DNA of 64,000 nucleotides from Gnetum montanum (Eukaryota > Streptophyta > Gnetopsida > Gnetales > Gnetaceae), in contig MNCI01033474.1 in assembly GCA_015680685.1 (NCBI GenBank), forward strand, positions 1,549,424 through 1,613,423, given 5' to 3'. This document shows positions 1 through 8,639 of the stretch, in pieces. The position numbers and the translations under genes were made by a program. The number at the start of each line of letters is the position of its first letter. The stretch's first letter is position 1. The notes beneath the pieces are model-generated. The model ran no database searches and had not been told where the DNA came from. It saw nothing but the letters and a program-made list of their open reading frames with translations.

Positions 1-443
1 TCATGGAAGGCTTGTAAGTGATGTTATGGATTAGAGTTATAGCCTCCCACAAATTTAGGGATGTTATTCATATCAAGCCTTTTGATGCAACTTTTCCTTT
101 GATGCTTGTGGGATATTCTAACTACCTCCATTATCTACGTCATGCTCCTAATAGCCAACAAGTGTTCATCATCATCAAACATGTTGTGGTGATGATTTAT
201 ATTTCTATTTGTCTAATTATGATGATCTCGTCTATGCTCACTTTGATGATCTTAACTATTTCTATTTCTATTATCATCTTGACTCTTTAGTGTATCTCTA
301 TTTCTATACCTACGTTCATCTTCATCAGAACTAGTTGTTGAAGAGGAAGAGGAAGATGGGGAACTGGGAGAATCACCATGGCTCCTATATTTCCCCCTAT
401 GGTCCCTTGATTGATTATTTCTAGGTTTAGTAAAGGTCCTAGG
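1..443 (-). pseudogene. gag: gag fragment of element F (distal part)
   Basis: The minus-strand frame encodes a serine-rich stretch followed by acidic DEDERRYR (about 252-470) and then, nearer base 1, the start of the retrotransposon gag domain (NNIPKFVGGYNS and HHLQAFHD read from about 20-110). The same residues occur in the gag of elements A, B, C and D. It joins the N-terminal piece at 1331-1551 once the solo LTR and one copy of the CTAGG duplication are set aside. Stop codons and small indels interrupt it. It would have been the capsid/nucleocapsid polyprotein. Confidence 0.7.
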
Positions 444-1330
444 TGAGGAGCGGCGAGGTACCCCTACACCCAACCATATGAATCACGAGCATTCACATGT
501 GACCCATTCAATTTCTGAAGACTACGAGCACTTACGCACATAGAATTCTAGCCATCAAAATCCTAGTTAGAGCAGTCGTTCTCCTCTCAACCTCACTTGT
601 GACATTCTAGAATGATGATCAAGTGAGACTGAGGCATATGATTTTTTTTATATGTTTTCCTTTTATCTTTAATATCTAATTCTTCTAATATAGGGAGTGA
701 AAGGCTAGATAATTTAAGATCCCACTACTCTATTGCTCAACTACCCTTAGCATAAGCAATTGGTCCCACCCTTTGTGCACATCTCGAGCATGTCCTAATC
801 ACTATTGGGTTGCCAGATGTTAAGCATCACAAGGTTGCCATGTGTTAGACATATGCTCGAGGTGGTCGTGCTTATGTGTTCTCGTGGACTATGAAAGTGT
901 ATTGTAACTATAAAACAATAACAAAAGAATTATAATTATTAAAGTATTAAAATATTAATGCTTAAGTAATCTAGTTCAAATGCTGCAAGGAATGTCTAAA
1001 AGGCTTGTCTTTATTTCTGTTCATGGCAATGGGCTCAGGTACATTAGTGCTCGAATAAAGAGTCGTACACTCTTTGAACTCCTTCTGCAGGCACTTGGAA
1101 AATAATCTAACTCCTATGGAAACAAACTGTAAGAGCTTTGCTACAACTTCAACAAAAGGTGCCATAAATGCAGCAGGTGCACACATATTTATAGCGGAAA
1201 ATGGACTATGTGTTGATGAGGCCACATCAATGCATGGAAAGATGCATCGACAGGGTCACATCGATGTAGCCACGTTGATGAGGCTTTGTTGATGCGGCCT
1301 AGTTGACACAATCGACTGGATGCTTCATCA
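444..1330 (-). repeat. Solo LTR inserted in element F gag
   Basis: An 887-base LTR in minus orientation. Read on the minus strand it starts TGATGAAGC and ends CGCTCCTCA, and has a TATAAA box (about 1189-1194) and an AATAAA-type signal. The flanking 5-base repeats CTAGG (439-443 and 1331-1335) are a perfect target duplication. Its terminal GTAGGGGTACC block matches the other LTRs here, but the U3 repeats have a TCGATG/TTGATG core instead of GATATC, so it is a separate subfamily. A lone LTR with an intact duplication is the normal product of LTR-LTR recombination. Confidence 0.85.
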
Positions 1331-1551
1331 CTAGGCCTAGAGGCCCTTCTTGTTCTAGGACTTATTCCATCTCCTCTGGGATTATCTGCACTAGTTGAAC
1401 GTAGTTCTTTCATGTAGTAAGGGTCAAAATGAGCGCATGAAACCCCTGCTTGAGTTTGTTCACTTGAATTTTCTTTTGTATATATCCTATCATTTCTTGT
1501 ACAAGTGTTTTCATCATGTGATGCATTCTTGACCCTATGTGAAGAAGACAT
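1331..1551 (-). pseudogene. gag: gag N-terminus of element F
   Basis: The minus-strand ATG at 1551-1549 opens a frame beginning MSSSHRVKNASHDENT and running to the solo LTR junction at 1330. Blocks AGVS and DGISPR line up with the gag start of element C (ATG at 41482). The frame continues through the solo LTR only by chance (to 1189). The ATG lies about 110 bases downstream of the primer site, as in the other elements here. It is broken by the insertion. Confidence 0.75.
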
Positions 1552-1663
1552 GGTTTTATTTGATATGTGTGTGACTTAAGATATTAATATTTTCTAAAAG
1601 ATAAATCATTAATACTTTCACAACAATCATTTATAATCTATCTAATTTAGATAACTAGCACCA

Positions 1664-1681
1664 TCTCCAGCAATGGCACCA
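1664..1681 (-). promoter_or_regulatory. Primer-binding site of element F
   Basis: On the minus strand this reads TGGTGCCATTGCTGGAGA, next to the end of the LTR. It resembles the TGGCGCCGTTGCCGGGGA site known from Athila-type elements, which pairs with the 3' end of tRNA-Asp. Several mismatches are present. Confidence 0.65.
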
Positions 1682-1682
1682 G

Positions 1683-2500
1683 CCATATGAGATACAAGTG
1701 TTCATGTGCAATCCTAGTTGAATCCACAAATAAGGCAATGTGATTATACTAGTAATTAGTTAGCATTTGCAATTGTTATCTTCCCACATGAGCTAGTAAA
1801 ATTAGTGTGTATGGTTTAACTCACAATAAGGTATATGATATTGATGTTGTATTGGCCATTAAGCTCTTAGTAAATGTGAAATGAAAGTAAGGGCTTCTAA
1901 ATCTAAGTGATAGTAAAACAAATCTAAACTAGCCTATGTAATGAGTAGCTAGTCCTAATCTTTTGGTCACACCTTGGACTTCGTGCAACTACTACTAGGA
2001 TTACCAAGTATTACACTATTGGGTGTACCAAGTGATAGTACTTTTGGGTTACTAAGTAGTTACACTTACGTGTTCAAGATCAGTCGTACTCATTCCGCTT
2101 AACAACATTAAAAGTAAATTGCAAGTAATCATAACCATTAACTATAAAAAGAGTAAACAATAACAAAAATAAAACTAAGTGTTATTGCAATGATGTAGAG
2201 TAATCTTGATCTTTATTACTAGTTATGTAATGCGTCCAAATACATTACACTTGAATAAAGATTCCATTCAATTACAAAACATCACACTGCAAGCACACAC
2301 TGCTAAGCATTGAATTCAAGAAAATAAACTGAAAGAGTTCTGTATCTAAGCTATCAAATTTATTGCAGATCCGTGCACCAAGTGTTGCTTACATAGGCTA
2401 GCACGCACCTCGCACTATCATTTATACAATAACATATGCTGAGATATGTATATACGACATGGTAGATACAATATCAAAACTACAATATTGTTGACTTAAA
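1683..2500 (-). repeat. 5' LTR of element F (diverged)
   Basis: Similarity to the LTRs of B and C is clear across the R/U5 part (AATAAAGATCAAGATTACT near 2195-2215 on the minus strand, TACTCATTCCGC near 2090). The last part next to the primer site has lost the GTAGGGGTACC block. The outer end is placed near 2500 because the minus strand there (AAGTCAACAATATTG) resembles the start of the solo LTR at 28823. The outer boundary is approximate and no target duplication can be checked. Confidence 0.6.
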
Positions 2501-3203
2501 ATTTTTGGCTTTATCAAAAGGAAAGTGAGTCCCAAATCCTTTTGAAACCTTGGAAAATGATTAGGCAATGTAATTTCATTAATCTTCATTACAATAAATA
2601 CATGTGGTTGTTTGCACAAGAAGTAAGGTATTTCCAAATCCATTTGGTGATATCTCATGGATTCTCTAGCATTTCCTAGATCATCTTCACATATGTTTTA
2701 AACCTTTCAAAAATTCTTGTTGATATTCCAAAGTCATCTTCTAGAGCTTTAATAGTTGCTCAAATTTTAAATTATAATAATTATCAATAATTATATTTTA
2801 AATTTAATAAATTGTTGGCATTGCTATCTCTAACAAAAGGAACTTCAAGTACCAAGCATGTACCGCTAAAGTGCCTAGGGTTAGAAAGTCGAGGAAATTC
2901 ACTGAATATTATTTATAAAAGCGTTACAACCCAAATATTTATGTGCTGTAAAGATGTCTGCCCCACACGTGGTAATCGTTTTGAGTTTCAACGTTCAAGA
3001 TTAATAATAATGGCCATATAGCATCGTTATACTTCATAAGTTCATGTTCACGAGTCTAAAGTGATGTAGTGTCTGCAGTTTTCAAAGGGGATAATACAAT
3101 ACGATGGATATTCCTTCCATATTTTGAAGGAAGGCTATGAGATAAGTTCGTGTTACATAATCAAAATCAGAAACCCAAAACAATAAAACGCTGCTACTCT
3201 ACT
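2501..3203. other. Intergenic, nothing recognised
   Basis: AT-rich sequence between element F and the 3' end of the minus-strand gene. Short frames here show no motif. A small hairpin (CCTTCC near 3114, GGAAGG near 3129) lies downstream of the gene's stop and might act in 3' end formation, but this is only a possibility. Confidence 0.4.
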
Positions 3204-4250
3204 CTACTCCATGAAGACGGGCTTGTTAAGTTTGGCTACAGCGTAAGAAGCACCCTGCTCCATGGGCCAATACCTGCCACGGCCGTCCCACAGTCGTATC
3301 ACGTAATCTTTGTTGCAGTCATAGATGCGTGATCCCACGATTGTGACATCATCCATGCTTCGCAGTCTGCTGTAGTGGTGCAGCTTAATCTCCTCCCCTT
3401 CTTTCACCGTGTAGGCACGGTCCCTGGAGCAGGGTCTCCACCGATCGCTGAAGAAGCCGAACAAAATATAAAGCCATGTGCGGTGGCGGAAGATGTGAGC
3501 CTTGACAAAGAGAACAAGTTTAAGGAAGGCTGCGTCGTAGATGCGGTACAACCAACCTCTGTTGGCGTCCAGAGCAATGATGAGAATGCTCAGCAACATT
3601 GATGTTCTGTTTTTGCCGGCCGCCTGCAACAGAGGGGGCACCACGCTCAGAGTTCCCCAAAGCTTACTATTCACATTTTCCCGTTCTATCAACGTGAACG
3701 GCGAGTCTGGACTGACTGCATACAGTCCGGAAAAAATGAGTGGGTAAGCTTCCTGCCTTGAAATTTTAGTTCCCAGCCTGTCGCGGTGGCACTTGGAGAA
3801 TATGGCCTTGCCTTCTTCACCATTGTAGAAATCAATCCAGAAGGCCATGCGGTCGAGGCATCTCTGAGTGGTGAAGTAGAAATGTCCTTCAAATTCCACG
3901 CATCTCCAATCCTGCGGCAACTTCTCCCGCTGCTCCTGGGGCATCTCAACAATGTTGAATGTTTGGGGTTTGTTGCGGCTGTTCCAATAACCTTCTTTCA
4001 CTCGGTCACTGTCATCAAAATCAGTACTGTATATTGATTGCCCCTGCAGCGGACGCAGCAACACGGCCAATCTTCCATTGAAAAGGACACCTCTAATAAG
4101 CATGGGCAAAAACGACAGCAAAGCAACCACAAACATGTTAGTTCGAAGGAGCTGCCACAGAGCATAGATCCATGGCAGCCATTGCATCTTCTGCGACTCA
4201 AACACCTGAGGCAGGTGCCTCTCCAAATCTACCAAGTCTGCCCACCACAT
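3204..4250 (-). CDS. Uncharacterised multi-pass membrane protein, intact single-exon gene
   Basis: An uninterrupted frame of 348 codons from the first ATG (4250-4248, context AACATGT) to the stop at 3204. The frame stays open three codons further upstream but without an ATG. It is the only long intact frame in the window, and is more GC-rich than its surroundings with mixed codon use, which supports a real gene. Residues about 25-60 form a hydrophobic stretch (WIYALWQLL...VVALLSFLPML). Further hydrophobic segments lie near 208-230 (MLLSILIIAL) and 243-270 (LVLFVKAHIF, LYILFGFF), separated by a basic loop. A polar middle domain (about 70-200) and a C-terminal tail with IRLWDGRGRYWPM follow. 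I do not recognise the family and assign no function. It has no retroelement motifs and lies in the only non-mobile segment. It could also be one exon of a larger gene or a retrocopy. Confidence 0.75.
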   Translation of the reverse strand: MWWADLVDLERHLPQVFESQKMQWLPWIYALWQLLRTNMFVVALLSFLPMLIRGVLFNGRLAVLLRPLQGQSIYSTDFDDSDRVKEGYWNSRNKPQTFNIVEMPQEQREKLPQDWRCVEFEGHFYFTTQRCLDRMAFWIDFYNGEEGKAIFSKCHRDRLGTKISRQEAYPLIFSGLYAVSPDSPFTLIERENVNSKLWGTLSVVPPLLQAAGKNRTSMLLSILIIALDANRGWLYRIYDAAFLKLVLFVKAHIFRHRTWLYILFGFFSDRWRPCSRDRAYTVKEGEEIKLHHYSRLRSMDDVTIVGSRIYDCNKDYVIRLWDGRGRYWPMEQGASYAVAKLNKPVFME

Positions 4251-4320
4251 GTTGATCAATTTGCTTACACACTACACCCTTCCTTGCTCTTCAGAAACTG
4301 AAACTGAAACTGTGTTTTAA
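4251..4320 (-). promoter_or_regulatory. Putative core promoter and leader of the membrane-protein gene
   Basis: On the minus strand a TTTAAAA element (about 4313-4319) lies about 65 bases before the ATG, followed by a triple CAGTTT/AGTTTC repeat (4297-4315) and a short leader. Position and composition fit a weak TATA box with a short leader; there is no direct evidence of the transcription start. Confidence 0.35.
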
Positions 4321-4760
4321 AGGAGAAAACAGATTACAGAATGTTTCATGACCTACACAGAAGGGAAAGGAGTTGAAACACATTTTTTTTTTACTTTCAC
4401 TGTAGCGAATATGGATTTGGAAGATGGCATGTGACGTACTTTATCCTCTTTGGAAAATAAAAGGTTACAGATGCTATCCTAACCTTCAAAGTCAAGCATG
4501 TACATTTTTGCAGTGCTCTAAAGAAGCAACTGTGATTTTCAGGAGAAAACTAAATTGCAGAATGTTTCATGGCCAGGATAGACGGGAAAGCAATTGAAAC
4601 ACGTACTTTTCACTTTCACTGTAGTGGCTTTCGAAAATAGGATGTTCTGCATAATTTTTGCCCTTTCACTGTAGCGAATCTGTCTTTGGCAATACTACGT
4701 TACAAATATTATGCTAAACTTGAAAGCCAGGCATACGCATTTTGCCATTTTCTATGAAGA
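4321..4760. repeat. Tandem duplication upstream of the membrane-protein gene
   Basis: Two diverged copies of about 210 bases: 4321-4525 and 4541-4760. Each begins AGGAGAAAAC, has AGAATGTTTCATG and CACTTTCA-type stretches, and ends with a GTTACA...CATTTT block. The block CTTTCACTGTAG occurs three times (about 4396, 4614, 4662). It lies immediately upstream of the minus-strand gene, so it may be a duplicated promoter segment. Confidence 0.65.
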
Positions 4761-5245
4761 TACAATCAGAGCACAGAAATCTAGAAGTCGGTTCGGCCCT
4801 TTAAGATCATAGAATCTGCTTTTGCTTTAAATTTATAGCTTGATTTTATCTTCCACACGCAAACAAAATTCGGCCAGGTTAAACTCTTAAATTGATTATT
4901 AAAATGAACTTGATCTCGTTACTACAAAAGAGGACGTGCAATGGTTACGATTTCTGATTTATATAATTGTCATGTAGCAAAAATGTTACTGAAGGAAATT
5001 TTCATTGACATCTACATATTTGCAATTTTTGTGTTCTATGGAGCCAATCCAATCACTTCCTCATAGAGTGGATTCATTCCTATTCTTTCCTTACATCCCC
5101 AACCACTCAAGGAGGTGCTTCCTCTAATTTTTCTACGATGAAACCAACAAAAGTAAAGTTGCATAAGAAAAAACCAATAAATCATGCATTACAAAGAATC
5201 ATCCTAATACATACAATATTGAGGTGTAAATGTTTTATTAGTCAT
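4761..5245. other. Intergenic, nothing recognised; ends in a target duplication
   Basis: AT-rich sequence without motifs. The last five bases, GTCAT (5241-5245), are the left target-site duplication of element A; the right copy is 23922-23926. Confidence 0.5.
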
Positions 5246-6039
5246 TGATGAGTCACGATATCGGACATCCGATATCAGAACCTGTTTCGTTGCCTATAAA
5301 TAAGAGGCGGGCGCACTTGGTTTTGGAATTAGATAGTTAGTTTTCTTAGTCCCTTAACCTGAACTCTTGCAGTTTTCCCTTACCAGAGTTAGAATTATTT
5401 CTGAGTGTCTGCAGTAGGAGTCATAAAGTGAATGGATCTTTATTTGAGCATTGTGTACCTGAGCACACCTTGTGTCTGGAAATAAAGACGAACTTTGTGA
5501 TAGACCTTGCAACATTCAGAATAGCTTATTTATTGCGTTTAATGTTATTTACAGTTATTTAATGCTTTCACTAGTTAATTGGTTATTTTTATCGATTTGT
5601 TAATTTTCAACAAGTAAGCACACTCAATACGACCACTTCGAGCATACGTGGAACACTTAGTAACCCAATAATGACTAGCGTTTGGTAATCCCAGTAGTGT
5701 TACATTGGTTCAAGATGTGTATGGAGAGTGGGAACAGATACTGGTGTTAGGACTAGTTAAAGCACCATTGATAAGTTAAGTTAAATTAGTTACTTGATTA
5801 TTTCATTTCTCCATTCTAAGCACTAGGAACATAAACATAAAAAAGCATAAAAATCACATACCTTAAGTTTTCTTAACCATACAATCGTGTCATACAAGTA
5901 AGCTTAGGAAGACACCGATCGCCTAACCCATCCTTGTTCTGTGAAGGTGCATAAGCACTTAGTCCTTGGAGTTTGACTGGATCATGCATGAATGCTTGTA
6001 TTCGTATGGTTGAGTGTAGGGGTACCTTGCCACTCATCA
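5246..6039 (+). repeat. 5' LTR of element A
   Basis: 794 bases from TGATGAGTC to CACTCATCA. It has GATATC-type repeats at 5257-5277, TATAAA at 5295-5300, AATAAAGACG (about 5481) as a polyadenylation-type signal, and the family end block GTAGGGGTACC. It is about 60 bases shorter than its 3' partner because it has fewer GATATC-type repeats in U3. Confidence 0.92.
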
Positions 6040-6040
6040 T

Positions 6041-6058
6041 TGGCACCGTTGCCAAGGA
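6041..6058 (+). promoter_or_regulatory. Primer-binding site of element A
   Basis: TGGCACCGTTGCCAAGGA, two bases after the LTR. It differs from the tRNA-Asp-type site TGGCGCCGTTGCCGGGGA at only a few positions, the closest match in the window. Confidence 0.8.
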
Positions 6059-6178
6059 CTTTGTTGTGTGTGTGCTAATTAGAACTTAGGAATCCTCCCA
6101 TCGTTGGAATGAACCCTTAGGGTTAGTGACCCCACAATCATTGAAAAGAGGAGAGTATTGCACACTGAATAATTAATC

Positions 6179-8550
6179 GTGTCTTCTTCTTATGAAAGTG
6201 CTTCACTACCTAGGTCCAACACAATGAACAATTGGAGGCAGAGTATACAGAATAATGTACCAGTACCCCAACAGTTTTGCTTGGTATACATTCATCTTGA
6301 CAAGTATGTACCAGACTTTACCTTTATCCTCCACCAAGATGAATAATTGCATTGACGTGATTTAGAAGATAACATAGTGTTACCTCCCGATCACTCAATC
6401 TCAAGCATGCTTCTTTATGCTCTCACACAAATTGGTATGCAACACTTACAATCGGAGTACATTGTGCATGAACAAGATTCGAGAGATTATCGACCCACAG
6501 AGGCACAATGTCAAAGGGACCTGCAATAGAAGAGACATTATAAATCTATGAAGGGGATGTGGTCTCACGACGTCCTGTATGCCCTAAGTGAAAATGAGGG
6601 TGGTGAACTTGCCTTAGGAATTTTTCCACAAAATGATGTTCCTCTTGTTGACTTCAGTCAAGGGGTTGTGTATCAGAATCTTGACTTAACTATTCATAAC
6701 CCAGATTTTGGTACCGACCGACACAAAGGCTCCAAAAAAGGAACACGAACGCATGACAAAGATGGATATTATGATCGTAATCGTGATTGAAGCCACAACC
6801 ATCATGATAAGGTAGAAGGCACCATCATGATGCTAGTCCTCCTTCCTCTTCACCTTTATCATCTTTGTCCCCCTCTCTTTCAAGATCTGAACGTAGTCGC
6901 AAGGGAAAAGACCTTGAGGATAATGGTAGGTGAAATAGGGATCATAGATAAAATAGTCGAGAAAGGGGACCAGGGCATTCTAGAGAAACACACCACTAAA
7001 GAAGGGAGAGTAGGGAACAACATAGGCATCAAAGCTGCCATAGAAAATACGATCACGATGAACCCCTACTCACTACCCGAAGTATGCTAGATATAACTGA
7101 GGCCATTAGGATCCCAACAAGGCACCAAAAGGATAGTAGGATCAAAATATTAGACATGAACAATATCCCACGATTTGAAGGGGGATACAACACTGATCCT
7201 CAAAATCATCTACAAGCATTCTATGATGCATGTGCCTTGCAAAATATAGAAAATGAGTGGCAAAAACTAAAGTTGTTTCCATGGACATTGATCAAGAAAG
7301 TAGAAAGCTGGTATTGGTCCTTAGAACCAGAATCCATTCATCGATGGAGTACCATGTTAGAGTTATTCAACGATAAGTATCAAACATACTCTTGAGTGTC
7401 CAACCTACATAAGCAAATCCAAGGATGCAAATAAGGAGGACATGAACCTTTGGATGCTGCCATGGGCCAATATTATGCATTATTACATCGTTGCCCTAGC
7501 CATGGTTACTCATAGAGGGAACAACTATGCCATCTCATAGATGGGATTAGGTACGAAACACAAAGAACCCTTGGGACTTATGCCCAAGGGAGACTATCTG
7601 AGCTTAGAGCCCATCAAGTACAAAGATTATTGGTGCAAGTTGCCAAAGAGGAAGGTGAGTTAAGAAAAAGAGAAAGTGCAGAGGAATACAATAGAGATCC
7701 TTCCCTCTGAAAAAAGGAAGTTAAGATTTTGTGAAGATGAAGAAGAGTTGCCACTTGAAGAGATGGTGAATAGGAAAACTTTGCCCATTCAAAAATTTGC
7801 ATCAAAAGTATCGACAAAGGTAGATCAAATGTGGAACTCCCTAAATGATAAATTTCAAACCATTCTAAAAGTAGTAGAGGATTATAGAGAGCAAAGTAGT
7901 GATTGGGAGAGAAGGAAAAAGATAGAAGCTGAATATGCACGTAACAAGGATAAGGGAAAATTTGCCATCATTGAAGAGGTTGTGGATTCAAACACAGAAA
8001 ATGATAGCAGATGTGAGATATGAAAATATAACAATCCTAAGGGATGTTACCCAGTAGTGTTACATCTGCAAGATTCTATGGTGTATGCACTAAACCCACG
8101 ATTAAATAGATGGTAAACACCCCAAGGTTACCTTATCCTCAAGGTAACCCAAGGCAATTCCACCAACCCTTGATGTATTATCCGAGTGGAGCTCCACCAC
8201 AACCAAATGAACAGTATCAATAGTGGAAACACCCACAATCATGGGGAATGCCACCACCATGTCAATAGTACCCTTACCATCAACCTGATCTGTATGGATA
8301 CTACGTGTAGCAACCGATCTCTCCACATGACTCGACTAGTCACATCACTCTTTAGCCTCACTACCAAACCCATGACTACTATTGAACTCCTTCTCCTAGG
8401 GGAGATGTTCTACAAATGTACTATCTTTCTCATCTAGCTGCACCTCTTCCACCCTTAGCTCCATTACCACCTACTCCAACTATGCAGGGTGGGTGATCTC
8501 CCTGCCTAGCTATAGCAATGTAATGCTACAAGGGCTATTAACCCTCAACC
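6179..8550 (+). pseudogene. gag: gag of element A
   Basis: Capsid/nucleocapsid polyprotein, degenerate. By alignment with element E (ATG at 54243) the start codon is at 6179-6181 but is now GTG. The capsid domain is clear at 7084-7395 (RIPTRHQKDSRIK, FEGGYNTDP, HLQAFYDAC, STMLELFNDKYQTYS) and is followed after a stop by CPSHGYS and TYAQGRLSELRAHQ. A charged region (7676-8023) leads to a knuckle remnant whose second Cys codon is now TGA (about 8021), with PKGC following. A proline/tyrosine-rich tail then runs to about 8530 with stops at 8221 and 8308 shared with E. Several frameshifts lie between 6790 and 7690. Confidence 0.8.
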
Positions 8551-8639
8551 TACTATTGGTTCAGAAAACCATAAAAAAAGAGACATTTTTTTAGAACCAA
8601 TAGTCCAACCAAGTCCTTACAATCACAATCGGCTGATTC

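Larger units (their letters stand above)
1..2500 (-). mobile_element. Element F: partial Ty3/gypsy-type LTR element, 5' end only
   Basis: The 5' LTR, primer site and gag start of a left-running element whose remainder lies outside the window. Order on the minus strand is LTR (2500 to 1683), primer-binding site, gag ATG at 1551, and gag continuing to base 1 with a solo LTR inserted at 444-1330. The gag N-terminus matches that of element C at 41482 in the same order of blocks (an acidic and serine-rich start, then a DGISPR-type block, then a serine/DDE-rich block), so F belongs to the same family. Whether F carries pol or ORF2 cannot be seen. Confidence 0.75.
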
